From: Halomicrobium salinisoli | Lineage (GTDB): Archaea > Halobacteriota > Halobacteria > Halobacteriales > Haloarculaceae | Reading direction: 5' to 3' | NCBI RefSeq assembly: GCF_020405185.1 | Contig: NZ_CP084463.1 | Location: 1,054,001 to 1,118,000, forward strand | DNA length: 64,000 nt | In this document: one piece after another, positions 16,996-25,344 of the stretch | Layout of the letters: every line of letters begins with the position of its first letter | Numbering within the stretch: the first letter of the stretch is position 1 | Program-made: the position numbers and the translations under genes | Notes under the pieces: model-generated | Databases searched by the model: none | The model's input: only the letters and a program-made list of their open reading frames with translations | What the model was told of the DNA's origin: nothing

Positions 16996-18096
16996 TCACT
17001 CGAGCGAGCGAGCCAGCGCCAGTGCGCGCTCGGTCGACCCGTCGACGGCGACGGCCGTCGTCACGCCGTCCTCGGTCCACGCGACGACAGTTCGGCCGCG
17101 AACGGTCGTCACGTTCGCGGAGCGCCCGTCGACGGTCGCGGCCGTCGCGTTCTCGAACGCGAAGCGGTCGGTCGCCGTGGTGGTGACGACGGTCACGTTC
17201 TCGCCGTCGGCGAGGTACCGCTGCGCGACGACGGTCTCGTTCCCGCGGCTCGCGACGGTGGCCCCCTCGAACGTCGCCTCGCCGCCGAGCTGCGGGAGGG
17301 GCAGCGTCGCGTTCGCCCGCGCGGCGTCGAACGTCTCGTACTCAGCTATCGTCGACACCGCGACGCGGTCGGTCGGGGGCTGGAACGTGCTCTCGTGGAT
17401 GCTCACGTTGAACTGCGTCTCTCGCACGTCGACGACGGTCCGGTTCGTCCCGTCGGTCGTCTCGGAGCGCAGGATCCGGTAGTCCTCGCGGGCGACCCAC
17501 AGCGTCACGTTCGCGTCGCGGTTCTCGCCCGTCGGTTCCAGGGCCAGCCGGTACGCCGGCGTGCCGTCGACCATCTCGGTCCCGGTCAGCGTCGCAGTCG
17601 CGTTCTCGCCGACGGTGCCCTCGGTGAGGAGATCGGTCCACGCGTCAGCGACCTCCGGTCCCGCGTTCGCGGCATCTGCCCCCAGACCCGGAGTCACCGC
17701 TCCGCTCTCCCCGTCGGAGCTCCGGTCCTCGAGCGCGTCGGCGTCCCAGGCCATCGCTCCGTCGGGGCCGACGGCCCAGGCGACCGTCCCGTTGGTCCCC
17801 GCGCGGTAGGTCCGGTTCTCGGACGTCACGATCACACGCGAACTGTTCGGATCGGCCGCGGCGAACTCGACCGTCGCCGTCATCGTCGCGGACTCGTTCG
17901 TCGCCGTGACCGCGGCGGTCCCGGTCACCGTCTCGGCGCGCTCGTAGCGCTGCTCGACGCGGTCGAGCACCTTGTCGCCGGACGGCCCCTGGAGGGCGGC
18001 CAGCGCCGGTCCGGCGACCGCCGCAGCGACCGCTGCGACCGCGAGTCCGGCGGCGAGGAGCGCGAGCGTCCGCCGCCCGCCGGTGAGGTCGGTCAT
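16996..18096 (-). CDS. LolA-like secreted or membrane-tethered protein
   Basis: From ATG 18096 this 366-aa protein has a hydrophobic N-terminal segment (LALLAAGLAVAAVAAAVAG) and then a beta-rich domain: 'VLDRVEQRYERAETVTGTA', 'GTNGTVAWAVGPDGAMAWD', 'GTPAYRLALEPT' and 'VTLWVAREDYRILRSE'. That succession is the LolA/DUF4367 barrel seen in lipoprotein carriers. Many N-x-S/T sequons suggest external location and N-glycosylation. It diverges by 106 nt from a MacB/LolCDE-like transporter, which may be its partner. Confidence 0.72.
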   Translation of the reverse strand: MTDLTGGRRTLALLAAGLAVAAVAAAVAGPALAALQGPSGDKVLDRVEQRYERAETVTGTAAVTATNESATMTATVEFAAADPNSSRVIVTSENRTYRAGTNGTVAWAVGPDGAMAWDADALEDRSSDGESGAVTPGLGADAANAGPEVADAWTDLLTEGTVGENATATLTGTEMVDGTPAYRLALEPTGENRDANVTLWVAREDYRILRSETTDGTNRTVVDVRETQFNVSIHESTFQPPTDRVAVSTIAEYETFDAARANATLPLPQLGGEATFEGATVASRGNETVVAQRYLADGENVTVVTTTATDRFAFENATAATVDGRSANVTTVRGRTVVAWTEDGVTTAVAVDGSTERALALARSLE

Positions 18097-18159
18097 CGCC
18101 GGGACTTCGGGTCGGAGCCACAAGTGCGTTCGCGTCGCGCCAGAGCGAACCGAACTGCT

Positions 18160-18169
18160 GTTGGCCAAC
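18160..18169. promoter_or_regulatory. Palindrome between divergent LolA-like and ABC genes
   Basis: GTTGGCCAAC is a perfect 10-bp palindrome 34 nt before the ABC ATPase start and 64 nt before the LolA-like start. It could be an operator; a 10-bp palindrome alone is weak evidence. Confidence 0.3.
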
Positions 18170-18202
18170 TCTCATGTCCGCGCGGCACGAACCGGACGCC
18201 GA

Positions 18203-18892
18203 ATGGGGACAGCCGATCCCGTGGTGGAGTTCGCGGACGTCCGCAAGACCTACGACGTCGGCGGGCCGGTCGCGGCGCTCGCCGGCGTCTCGCTGTCGCT
18301 GCCGCGCGGGTCCTACACCGCCGTGATGGGGCCCAGCGGGTCCGGCAAGAGCACTCTGCTGAACCTCGCTGGCGGGCTGGACACCCCGACCGAGGGGCGC
18401 GTCCTGGTCGACGGACGGGACCTCTCGACCGCCACCGAGTCCGAACTGGCCGCGGTCAGGGGGACCGAAGTGGGATTCGTCTTCCAGACGTTCAACCTGC
18501 TCCCGCGGCTCACCGCGGTCGAGAACGTCGCCCTGCCGCTCGTGTTCGACGGCTGGGACCGTGACCGCAGGCGGGAGCGCGCCGGCGATCTCCTGGCCGA
18601 CGTCGGACTGGGCGACAGGCTCGACCACCGGCCGCCGGAGCTGAGCGGCGGGCAGCGACAGCGGGTCGCCATCGCCCGCGCGCTGGCGCCCGACCCCGCG
18701 GTGATCCTGGCCGACGAGCCGACGGGGAACGTCGACACCGACACCGGCGACCGCATCATGGACCTGCTGGACGACCTCCACGCCGCGGGCAACACCGTGT
18801 TGCTCGTCTCGCACGAGCGTCGCATCGCCGAGCGCGCCGAGCGAATCGTCCACGTCCGCGACGGCGTCGTCGAGGAGGTGGAGGCGCTCTGA
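18203..18892 (+). CDS. ABC transporter ATP-binding protein (MacB/LolD type)
   Basis: A 229-aa ATPase with Walker A 'GPSGSGKST', Q-loop 'VFQTFNLLPRLTAVENV', signature 'LSGGQRQRVAIARAL', Walker B 'VILADEPTGNVD' and H-loop 'VSHERR'. The 'FNLLPRLTAVENVALPL' phrase is typical of the LolD/MacB/FtsE group, which work with four-helix permeases such as the one directly downstream. ATG 18203 is used; its TGA overlaps the permease ATG (ATGA-like TGATG). Confidence 0.9.
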   Translation: MGTADPVVEFADVRKTYDVGGPVAALAGVSLSLPRGSYTAVMGPSGSGKSTLLNLAGGLDTPTEGRVLVDGRDLSTATESELAAVRGTEVGFVFQTFNLLPRLTAVENVALPLVFDGWDRDRRRERAGDLLADVGLGDRLDHRPPELSGGQRQRVAIARALAPDPAVILADEPTGNVDTDTGDRIMDLLDDLHAAGNTVLLVSHERRIAERAERIVHVRDGVVEEVEAL

Positions 18893-20121
18893 TGGAGGGA
18901 CGCGAGACGCTCCGGATCGCCCTCCGGACGATCCGATCGCACAGGCTCCGGTCGGCGCTGACGGTGCTGGGCGTGGTCATCGGTATCGCCTCCGTCGTCA
19001 CGTTCGCAACCTTCGGGGCCAGCGTCCAGGCGGACGTGATCGGACAGATCGAGGGCTCGACCGCGAACAACGTCTACGCGTTCGGCTCTCCCGAGGGCGA
19101 GGGGTTCGACGTGGCCTTCCAGCCGATCTTCACGGAGCGAGACGTGGCCAGGCTCGCCGAGGTCGACGGCGTCCGGGCGGTGATCCCTCGCGGCCAGCTG
19201 GCGGTGCAGTCGATCGCCCGCGGGAACGACTCCATCGCGACCGGGCAGGTCACCGCCTCGGTCCCGGCGACGGTCGCGAACGACTCCCTGGTCGCGGGAC
19301 GGTCCTTCCGCCAGGGCGCCAGCGAAGCGGTGATCGACCGGCGAGCGGCGACGGCCTTCGAGGAGAACGTCACGGTGGGCGACGAGATCACCCTCACTCG
19401 CCAGTCGGGCGAGACGCAGACGGTGACCGTCGTCGGGATCGTCAACGGGACCCGGGGCGAGCTCCCCGTCAGCAACTTCGCGTCCCAGCCCCGCGTCGTC
19501 GTCCCGACCGACCCGTTCTACGACACGGTCGCGGAGAGCCCGTCCGCCGGCGTGCTCCAGCGCGCGTACCCGCAGGTGACCGTCGTCGCGGATCCGGCCC
19601 GCGTGAACGAGGTGCGCGGGGCCGTCGAGCGGGCGCTCTCAGACACCGACGCGAACCAGTTGAAAGCCGACGACGTCGAGCTGGTCGCGCGGACCGGCGG
19701 CGACTTCGTCGATCGGATCGGCGACGTCATCGATCGGATCACCCGCTTCGTCACGGGGATCGCCGTCATCGCGCTCGTCGTCGGCGCCGTCGGCATCGCG
19801 AACATCATGCTCGTCAGCGTCACCGAGCGCACCCGCGAGATCGGGATCATGAAGGCCGTCGGCGCGCGCAACCGCGACGTGATGCAGCTGTTCCTCCTCG
19901 AGGCGGCGCTTCTGGGCGGGCTCGGCGCCGTCCTCGGCCTGCCGCTCGGACTCGTCGTGGGCTGGGCGGCGACGCGGTACGCCGAGGTGAGCTTCGCGCT
20001 GGCCCCGGTCTGGATGGCCCTGTCGGTCGTCGTCGGCGTCCTCGTCGGCGTCGTCTCCGGGCTGTACCCGGCCTGGCGCGCCGCGCGGATCGAGCCCATC
20101 GACGCCCTGCGGCGGGAGTGA
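18892..20121 (+). CDS. MacB/LolC-type ABC permease
   Basis: A 409-aa permease with the family layout: N-terminal helix ('LRSALTVLGVVIGIASVVTF'), a large extracellular MacB-like periplasmic core domain (residues 45-270), then three C-terminal helices in a FtsX-type domain starting 'VTGIAVIALVVGAVGIANIML' with the 'SVTERTREIGIMKAVGARNRDV' coupling helix and ending in 'YPAWRAARIEPIDALRRE'. With the ATPase it should extrude or mechanically move lipids, peptides or lipoproteins rather than import. Confidence 0.9.
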   Translation: MEGRETLRIALRTIRSHRLRSALTVLGVVIGIASVVTFATFGASVQADVIGQIEGSTANNVYAFGSPEGEGFDVAFQPIFTERDVARLAEVDGVRAVIPRGQLAVQSIARGNDSIATGQVTASVPATVANDSLVAGRSFRQGASEAVIDRRAATAFEENVTVGDEITLTRQSGETQTVTVVGIVNGTRGELPVSNFASQPRVVVPTDPFYDTVAESPSAGVLQRAYPQVTVVADPARVNEVRGAVERALSDTDANQLKADDVELVARTGGDFVDRIGDVIDRITRFVTGIAVIALVVGAVGIANIMLVSVTERTREIGIMKAVGARNRDVMQLFLLEAALLGGLGAVLGLPLGLVVGWAATRYAEVSFALAPVWMALSVVVGVLVGVVSGLYPAWRAARIEPIDALRRE

Positions 20122-20198
20122 CGCCGGGACGGGCCCGGTCGTCGCGCCGCAGCCCAGTCCAGAACGGCCAAGTAGGACTCTGGGCGTACCATCACCAC

Positions 20199-20672
20199 AT
20201 GACTCTCTCGGACGAGGCCCGGGACCGGCTGGCCGACGTCGTCGAGCTCCAGCCCACCAAGAACTCGGAGCTTCAGGACCGGTGGGACATGGACAGCGGG
20301 AGCGAGGTCCACCAGTACCTCGAGTCGGAGCTGAAAGACTACTACTACCGGGACGACGACAGCCTCATCTGCGCGACGCCGGAGGGCATCGAGCTGGTGG
20401 GCGGGACGCCCGACGAGGAGCGGACGATCACCGTCAGCGAACTCCAGGCGGCGATCGTCGACGTCGTCGCGGGCCCCGACGAGGAGCCCCAGAGCGTCGT
20501 CTCCGTGCTCCAGTCGGTCCGCGAGACGGGGCTGGACCCCGAGGTGGACGACGTCCGGTCGGCGCTGCGGACCCTCGAGGACCGCGGCGTCGTCGAGCGC
20601 GTCCAGAAGACCGTCCCCACCTTCCGGCTGGCCGTCGAGCGCGACCGGCTGACCGTCGAACTGACCGACTGA
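20199..20672 (+). CDS. Conserved haloarchaeal winged-helix-like protein (157 aa)
   Basis: From ATG 20199: 'MTLSDEARDRLADVVELQPT' followed by 'KNSELQDRWDMDSGSEVHQYLESEL' and 'DDDSLICATPEGIELV', then a second domain with 'SALRTLEDRGVVERVQKTVPTFRLAV'. Both halves look like winged-helix DNA-binding domains. I recall it as the DUF5797 family, unverified. Probably a haloarchaeal DNA-associated protein; no target can be named. Confidence 0.65.
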   Translation: MTLSDEARDRLADVVELQPTKNSELQDRWDMDSGSEVHQYLESELKDYYYRDDDSLICATPEGIELVGGTPDEERTITVSELQAAIVDVVAGPDEEPQSVVSVLQSVRETGLDPEVDDVRSALRTLEDRGVVERVQKTVPTFRLAVERDRLTVELTD

Positions 20673-20696
20673 CCGCCCCGGACCGCTCCGCCGCCG

Positions 20697-21752
20697 TCAC
20701 AGTCCCGGCCGACGCCGCCGCCGCCGCTCGGCGAGCAGTTCTTTGATGCGCGTCCCCGGACCGCCGTCGATCGGCCAGCCCTTCGAGCGCCAGACGGGTG
20801 GCTCCGGTTCGTAGGCGTCGCAGGCGCCCCGACACTCCCCGGGCGTCGGCGTCCGCCCCTTCGCGGCGCAGTGCGGAACGACGCCGCCCGACTTCGGACG
20901 CAACTGGAAGTGCCGACAGTCCGGGCGCATCGTGTCCGCGTAGGCGCGCCAGCCGCGCTCGTAGGCCCGCTCGGCGATCTCGAGTCGCTTGTCGGCCTTC
21001 CAGTCCGGATCGGCATACTCGAATCGTGCGGCGCTGGCACCGTCCGACGGCCGTTCGAGGATCCTCGTCCCGGGGTCGTCGACGGCGAGCGCGGTCGGGT
21101 GCCAGCCGACCTCGGCTTCGGTCGCCGCGGCGTCCACCGTCAGCACGCCCGCCTCGACGGGGAGGTCCTCGAGCAGGATCGGTTCCACCTGCTCCCCGGT
21201 CGCCGCGGTGGCGACCCACACCTCGTCGGCCAGCGAGAGGGCCACGTCCCGCTCCAGTTGCGGCGCGAGGTCCCGCGCCGCGCTGGCGTCCAGGTCCGGT
21301 TTGTTCTCGACGGCGACCACGCGCTCGACCCAGTCGGGGTACTCGTGCTTCCGGCGAATCTGGATCCGGTTGCCCCGCTTGCGCCGGTCGAGAATCCCCC
21401 GGTCGGCCGCCTCGTGGATCGCCTCGCGGACGTACCGCCAGGAGTAGCCCGGGTGCGGCAGGGCGTCGCGGTAGTAGGTCCACTCCGCCGGTGCGTTTCG
21501 GACGACGTGCAGCAGGTCCGAGTCCAGCCGCCGCTCCCCGAACCGCGCGCGCTGGCGGAGTCCCTCGGGGTCGCACTCCAGGACGACGGTGTCCCAGCGC
21601 CGGCGCTTCGTGCCCAGCTGGCGGGCGACGACGACCGGACGCTCGCGGTCGCCGTCCGGCGGCCACTCCCGCTCGGCCCACGCGCAGACCCGCACCTCGA
21701 AGGCGAACTCGCTGTCCACGGCTGTGGCCGGGTCAAGGACCCAGTGGAACAT
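20697..21752 (-). CDS. Haloarchaeal PD-(D/E)XK-like protein with C-terminal Cys cluster
   Basis: This 351-aa protein has a winged-helix-like segment (residues 80-130, 'YYRDALPHPGYSWRYVREAIHEAADRGIL'), then 'VVAVENKPDLD' followed by 'LAPQLERDVALSLADEVWVAT', an arrangement typical of PD-(D/E)XK nucleases (strand with E-x-K, then an alpha helix with Gln and 'aDevyva'). The C-terminus has Cys in 'PDCRHFQ', 'PHCAAKG', 'GECRGACDAY', suggesting a metal or Fe-S cluster. I recall it as DUF5787, unverified. The nuclease reading is my inference. Confidence 0.55.
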   Translation of the reverse strand: MFHWVLDPATAVDSEFAFEVRVCAWAEREWPPDGDRERPVVVARQLGTKRRRWDTVVLECDPEGLRQRARFGERRLDSDLLHVVRNAPAEWTYYRDALPHPGYSWRYVREAIHEAADRGILDRRKRGNRIQIRRKHEYPDWVERVVAVENKPDLDASAARDLAPQLERDVALSLADEVWVATAATGEQVEPILLEDLPVEAGVLTVDAAATEAEVGWHPTALAVDDPGTRILERPSDGASAARFEYADPDWKADKRLEIAERAYERGWRAYADTMRPDCRHFQLRPKSGGVVPHCAAKGRTPTPGECRGACDAYEPEPPVWRSKGWPIDGGPGTRIKELLAERRRRRRPGL

Positions 21753-21754
21753 AA

Positions 21755-21778
21755 GTCTCGCTCCGGAGAAGGCGAGAC
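21755..21778. promoter_or_regulatory. Inverted repeat at divergent promoter
   Basis: GTCTCGC (21755-21761) and GCGAGAC (21772-21778) form 7-bp perfect arms around a 10-nt spacer, between the nuclease-like gene (start 21752, minus) and the RDD gene (plus). It could be an operator or an RNA hairpin in the short leader. Confidence 0.35.
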
Positions 21779-21824
21779 GGCGGCGTCATCCGTCAACGCA
21801 GCCGTCCGTTCGTCGGTATAGAAA

Positions 21825-21834
21825 CTTTTATTTT
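21825..21834 (+). promoter_or_regulatory. TATA-like box for RDD gene
   Basis: CTTTTATTTT lies 26-35 nt before ATG 21860 and is the strongest AT-rich stretch here. Confidence 0.5.
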
Positions 21835-21859
21835 CACAGCATATCGGTAAGCACATTGC

Positions 21860-22303
21860 ATGAGTGTGAATGCAACGGCCGACGTCACGCAGAAGGCGGG
21901 ACTCGGACGGCGGGCCGTGGCGCTGATCGTCGACAGCATTCTGGCGGGCCTGATCGTCGGTCTGATCACGGGAGCGGTGATGTTCGCTCTCCCGCTCGGT
22001 CCCGACGGGATGAGCGGACTGATCCTCGTGATGCAGGGCGTCGGTGCGCTGCTGTGGTTCGGCTACTTCATCGTCCTTGAGGCCCTCTACGGACAGACGC
22101 TCGGAAAGATGCTCCTGAGCATCGCCGTCGTCAGCGAGGACGGGAGCCCGATCGGCTGGGGCGAATCGATCATCCGCAACCTGCTGCGGATCGTCGACGC
22201 GCTGCCGTTCCTGTACCTCGTCGGCATCGTCGCGATCGTGCTCACCGACGAGGAGCAGCGGGTCGGTGACCTCGCGGCGAGCACGCTGGTCGTCGAGAGC
22301 TAG
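21860..22303 (+). CDS. RDD-family membrane protein
   Basis: A 147-aa membrane protein with three predicted helices. Family marks are Arg-Asp in 'LGRRAVALIVDSILAGLIVG', then 'EALYGQTLGKMLLSIAVVSEDGSPI' (the conserved GQTxGK) and 'GWGESIIRNLLRIVD' (R..LR.iD), ending 'DLAASTLVVES'. RDD proteins are mostly unassigned; some are linked to ion or osmolyte transport. Single gene behind its own promoter. Confidence 0.85.
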   Translation: MSVNATADVTQKAGLGRRAVALIVDSILAGLIVGLITGAVMFALPLGPDGMSGLILVMQGVGALLWFGYFIVLEALYGQTLGKMLLSIAVVSEDGSPIGWGESIIRNLLRIVDALPFLYLVGIVAIVLTDEEQRVGDLAASTLVVES

Positions 22304-22333
22304 GACGAGACGCGCGGGTTCCGGCCGACGCCG

Positions 22334-22765
22334 TTACTCCGCTTCGTCCTCGCGCTCGTCGAGAAACTCGTGGGCGTCCTCCAGGATCTCCCGGGGGCCG
22401 TCCTGCGTGACCGTGTTGATCGCCTGCTCGTAGTCGCGCCACTGCAGGTCGCGGTGTTCGTTCGACAGTTCCGCCGACGCCTCGTAGGACTTCGCGATGA
22501 ACAGGTGGACCGTCTTGTGAATGGTCTTCCCGTTCGCCTCGAAGACGTAGTCGTAGTCCTCGCGAAAGCCGTCCAAAAGCCGGAAGTCGCTGATCCCGGC
22601 CTCCTCTTTCACCTCGCGTATGGCGGTCTGTTGCAGCTCCTCCTCGCCTTCGACCCCGCCCTTGGGAAACTCCCAGTCGCCGGGGCGGGACTTGAGCAGC
22701 AGGTACTCCCGCCGGCCACGCGTATCGCGAAAGAGGATGGCTCCCGCGCTCGTGGCCTCGATCAT
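22334..22765 (-). CDS. Nudix hydrolase, bis(5'-nucleosyl)-tetraphosphatase type
   Basis: A 143-aa Nudix protein with the complete box 'GGVEGEEELQQTAIREVKEEAGI' read as G-x5-E-x7-R-E-x2-E-E-x-G-I (positions about 37-59), and 'GDWEFPKGGV' in front, as in Ap4A hydrolases. 'HKTVHLFIAKSYEA' and 'EHRDLQWRDYEQA' also match that subgroup. It should cleave dinucleoside polyphosphates. ATG 22765 is chosen over GTG 22771. Confidence 0.87.
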   Translation of the reverse strand: MIEATSAGAILFRDTRGRREYLLLKSRPGDWEFPKGGVEGEEELQQTAIREVKEEAGISDFRLLDGFREDYDYVFEANGKTIHKTVHLFIAKSYEASAELSNEHRDLQWRDYEQAINTVTQDGPREILEDAHEFLDEREDEAE

Positions 22766-22774
22766 TACCACAGG

Positions 22775-22898
22775 CTACCGGCCGGATACTTAAGAGGATA
22801 TCGGAGCCCCGACGAGAGCGGATCGCACGCGAGACCCTCGCACGGCGCCGAAGTAACGCCCCGGTACGGACCGTACGGTGAGCCTACCGGCCGGTACT
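22775..22898. promoter_or_regulatory. Repeated near-palindromic site upstream of Nudix and S10-like genes
   Basis: CTACCGGCCGG followed by ATACT at 22775-22790 and CTACCGGCCGGTACT at 22884-22898. The second holds a perfect 12-bp palindrome TACCGGCCGGTA. The copies flank the divergent intergenic region and may be operator sites; the first overlaps the expected Nudix promoter. Confidence 0.4.
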
Positions 22899-22980
22899 GT
22901 CCCACTACTTCGACGGCCGGTGCGCGCGCAACGGCGGCGAAAGCGAGCCCTTTTGAGGGTCGCCCCTCGACCCGTGACTG

Positions 22981-23307
22981 ATGCCGTTCGTCACCAAACT
23001 CGCGCTCGAGAGCGGGGACCGCCGCCGGCTCGACGACGTCGTCGACGACATCAAGGAGCGGGCGGCGCGCAAGGGCGTGGAACTCAAGGGACCGCACCCC
23101 CGCCCGCCGGAGCACCACCGCGTGCCCCAGTCCAAGACGCTGTCCCCCGACGGCGGCCGGTTCGAGTCCTGGGACTACACCGTCTACACGCGCACGATCG
23201 AGATCGTCGACCACCAGGAGTTCGCCCGCGACGTGACCCGGCGGGAGTTCCCCGAGGGCATCCACGTCGAGGCCGAGATCGAACAGCGCAACCACCTGGG
23301 CTCCTAG
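22981..23307 (+). CDS. uS10/mL48-like small protein
   Basis: A 108-aa protein resembling ribosomal S10 ('MPFVTKLALESGDRRRLDDV', then 'DIKERAARKGVELKGPHPRPP', 'PQSKTLS', 'YTRTIEIVDHQEF'). The order of elements and the basic 'KGPHPRPPEHHRVPQSK' loop mirror S10. Haloarchaea have one true S10 elsewhere, so this is a paralogue with an unknown role, possibly RNA binding. Starts at ATG 22981, 215 nt after the divergent Nudix gene. Confidence 0.72.
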   Translation: MPFVTKLALESGDRRRLDDVVDDIKERAARKGVELKGPHPRPPEHHRVPQSKTLSPDGGRFESWDYTVYTRTIEIVDHQEFARDVTRREFPEGIHVEAEIEQRNHLGS

Positions 23308-23616
23308 GAGCGAGTTGCTCTTCTGCCGCGAATGGCTCTTCCTGTAGAGTAGTCTCGAACGGCCAGAAAGCCCCGGCCGGTTCGACTCGGGGGACTCGCT
23401 GCGCTCCTCGTCACTCGCTGCGCTCATTCCTGTGGTGCTTACGTCGTCCGCCTTCGTCGAACCGGCCGCCCCTTTCAGTCCCGCCCGATTTAGTTTTCCA
23501 GACCGAGCGGGTCTCTCTGGCTGTTCACGACCGTTCTGATTGCGGTCGGATTGTGGAGGGCAACTCCCGCCCTTAGCTCGCTGCGAATATAAGTCCCGCC
23601 TGCGCCAGAGGTCGGT
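23308..23616. repeat. Intergenic repeat element with 21-bp imperfect terminal inverted repeats
   Basis: In this 309-nt gene-free stretch, 23366-23386 (GAAAGCCCCGGCCGGTTCGAC) and 23456-23476 are inverted copies matching at 18 of 21 positions. Between them ACTCGCTGCGCTC occurs twice (23394-23406, 23413-23425). CCTTTCAGTCCCGCCC follows at 23471-23486. I recall elements of this pattern as widespread in Haloarculaceae genomes. A further inverted pair CGACCG/CGGTCG lies near 23529-23548. No protein or RNA gene was recognised. Confidence 0.6.
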
Positions 23617-24894
23617 ATGGACGCGGATCGCTACGACCGACTGGTATCGCTGCGGCGGGCGTTACACCGCCACCCGGAGCCGGCCTGGCGGGAGTTCTAC
23701 ACGACGGCGCGGCTCGTCGAGGAGTGCGAGCGGATCGGCGTGGACGATCTGGTCGTGGGCCCCGACCTGCTCGCGTCGGGCGAGCGGCTCTCGGTGCCCG
23801 ACGAGGACGAACTCGGGGAGTGGTACGAGCGCGCGCTCGACGCAGGCGCGGACGAGGAGGTGCTGGAGCAGCTCCGGGGCGGCTGGACGGGCCTGCTGGC
23901 GACGCTGGAGCGCGGCGAGGGGCCGACCGTGGCGCTGCGGGTGGACATCGACGGCCTGCCGCGGGAGGAGTCGACGGATCCCGGCCACTACCCGGCGGCG
24001 GAGGGCTTCCGCTCGGAGACGGGCGCGATGCACGCCTGCGGCCACGACGGCCACGCGGCCATCGGCGTCGGCGTGCTGGAGGCGGTCGCGGAGAGCGACT
24101 TCGCGGGGACGCTGAAGGTGCTCTTCCAGCCCGCCGAGGAGGTCGTCGGCGGTGCGCGGCCGGTGGCGGAGAGCGGACACCTCGACGACGTGGACGTCCT
24201 GCTGGCGGTCCACCTGGGGCTGGACCACCCGACCGGCGAGGTCGTGGCCGGGGTCGAGGACATCCTCGCCGTCAGCCAGTTCCGCGCGGACTTCGAGGGC
24301 GACCCCGCGCACGCGGGCGGCCACCCCGCGCAGGGGCGCAACGCCGTCCAGGCGCTGGCGACGGCGGTCCAGAACCTCTACGGCATCCCGCGACACGAGG
24401 CGGGTGCGACGCGGGTCAACGCCGGCGTCGTCGAGGGCGGCACGGCGACGAACATCGTCCCCGAGCACGCGAGCATCGAGGGCGAGGTCCGCGGCGAGAC
24501 GACCGAGCTGATGGAGTACATGCGCGAGCGCGCGGACGACGTGATCGGGAACGCCGCCGACATGCACCGCTGCGAGGTCGAGATCGAGTCGACCGGCGAG
24601 GCGCCCAGCGCCGAGAACGACCCCGCCCTCGTCGACCTGGGCTACGAGGCCGCCGGGCGCGTCGCGGGGGTCGACTCCCGGGTCCGGACGGCGGCGCTGG
24701 GCGGCAGCGAGGACGCCACGTACCTCATGCGCCGCGTCCAGGAGACGGGCGGGGAGGCCGCCTACGTCTGCGTCGGCACGGACCACCCCGGCGGCCACCA
24801 CACGGCCACCTTCGACGTGGACGAACCGTCCATCGCCGTCGGCGTCGACTGGCTCGCCGAGACGCTGCTGGCCGCGGCCGAAGCGGAGCGGTAG
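23617..24894 (+). CDS. M20D amidohydrolase (N-acyl amino acid / hippurate hydrolase-like)
   Basis: A 425-aa zinc amidohydrolase of the IAA-amino-acid/hippuricase group. Visible are 'RRALHRHPEPAWREF', the metal ligand 'MHACGHDGHAAIG', the catalytic Glu in 'LFQPAEEVVGGARP', the dimerisation-domain motif 'GDPAHAGGHPAQGRNAVQAL' and 'NIVPEHASIEGEVRGET', and 'TDHPGGHHTATFDVDEP' near the C-terminus. It would release amino acids from N-acyl conjugates. A residue 40-100 insertion with acidic repeats is a haloarchaeal feature. Confidence 0.87.
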   Translation: MDADRYDRLVSLRRALHRHPEPAWREFYTTARLVEECERIGVDDLVVGPDLLASGERLSVPDEDELGEWYERALDAGADEEVLEQLRGGWTGLLATLERGEGPTVALRVDIDGLPREESTDPGHYPAAEGFRSETGAMHACGHDGHAAIGVGVLEAVAESDFAGTLKVLFQPAEEVVGGARPVAESGHLDDVDVLLAVHLGLDHPTGEVVAGVEDILAVSQFRADFEGDPAHAGGHPAQGRNAVQALATAVQNLYGIPRHEAGATRVNAGVVEGGTATNIVPEHASIEGEVRGETTELMEYMRERADDVIGNAADMHRCEVEIESTGEAPSAENDPALVDLGYEAAGRVAGVDSRVRTAALGGSEDATYLMRRVQETGGEAAYVCVGTDHPGGHHTATFDVDEPSIAVGVDWLAETLLAAAEAER

Positions 24895-24931
24895 CCCCGG
24901 GACATATCGGGCTGCCGTCCCAAGCACGCCC

Positions 24932-25255
24932 ATGGACGCCAACGCAGACGCCGACGCCGCGGGCGGCGCGGACACCGCGGACGGCGCCGACGAGGTCCGC
25001 GTCTGGCTTGTCGAGCGCACCTACTCCGACGACGAGCAGAACATGATCATCCTCGTGTACGCCACGCCGGACGGCGAGCGGTACTTCCGGAAGGAGCGGG
25101 CGCTCACGAGCTTCACCGACGTCCGCGACACCACCGCCGCGCTGGACGTCGATCCGGGCGACCTCGGCGCGGTCGACGACCCCGACCAGCGCGAGCAGTA
25201 CGCGATGGAGGCCGAGCGGATGGCCGACGTCCACGACCCGGACGATCCGATCTGA
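24932..25255 (+). CDS. Conserved haloarchaeal hypothetical protein (107 aa)
   Basis: After an acidic Ala/Asp-rich N-terminus the protein has 'VRVWLVERTYSDDEQNMIILVYATPDGERYFRKERAL' arranged as paired strands and a helix ending 'QREQYAMEAERMADVHDPDDPI'. It follows the amidohydrolase by 37 nt on the same strand and may be cotranscribed. Function unknown. Confidence 0.65.
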   Translation: MDANADADAAGGADTADGADEVRVWLVERTYSDDEQNMIILVYATPDGERYFRKERALTSFTDVRDTTAALDVDPGDLGAVDDPDQREQYAMEAERMADVHDPDDPI

Positions 25256-25344
25256 GGGGCGTCCGTCGGGGCGGGACGCTGTCCTCGCTCCCGCATCTCC
25301 GCAGAGGGGGAACGCTCATATTCCGTGCCTCGGTACCGATTGGC

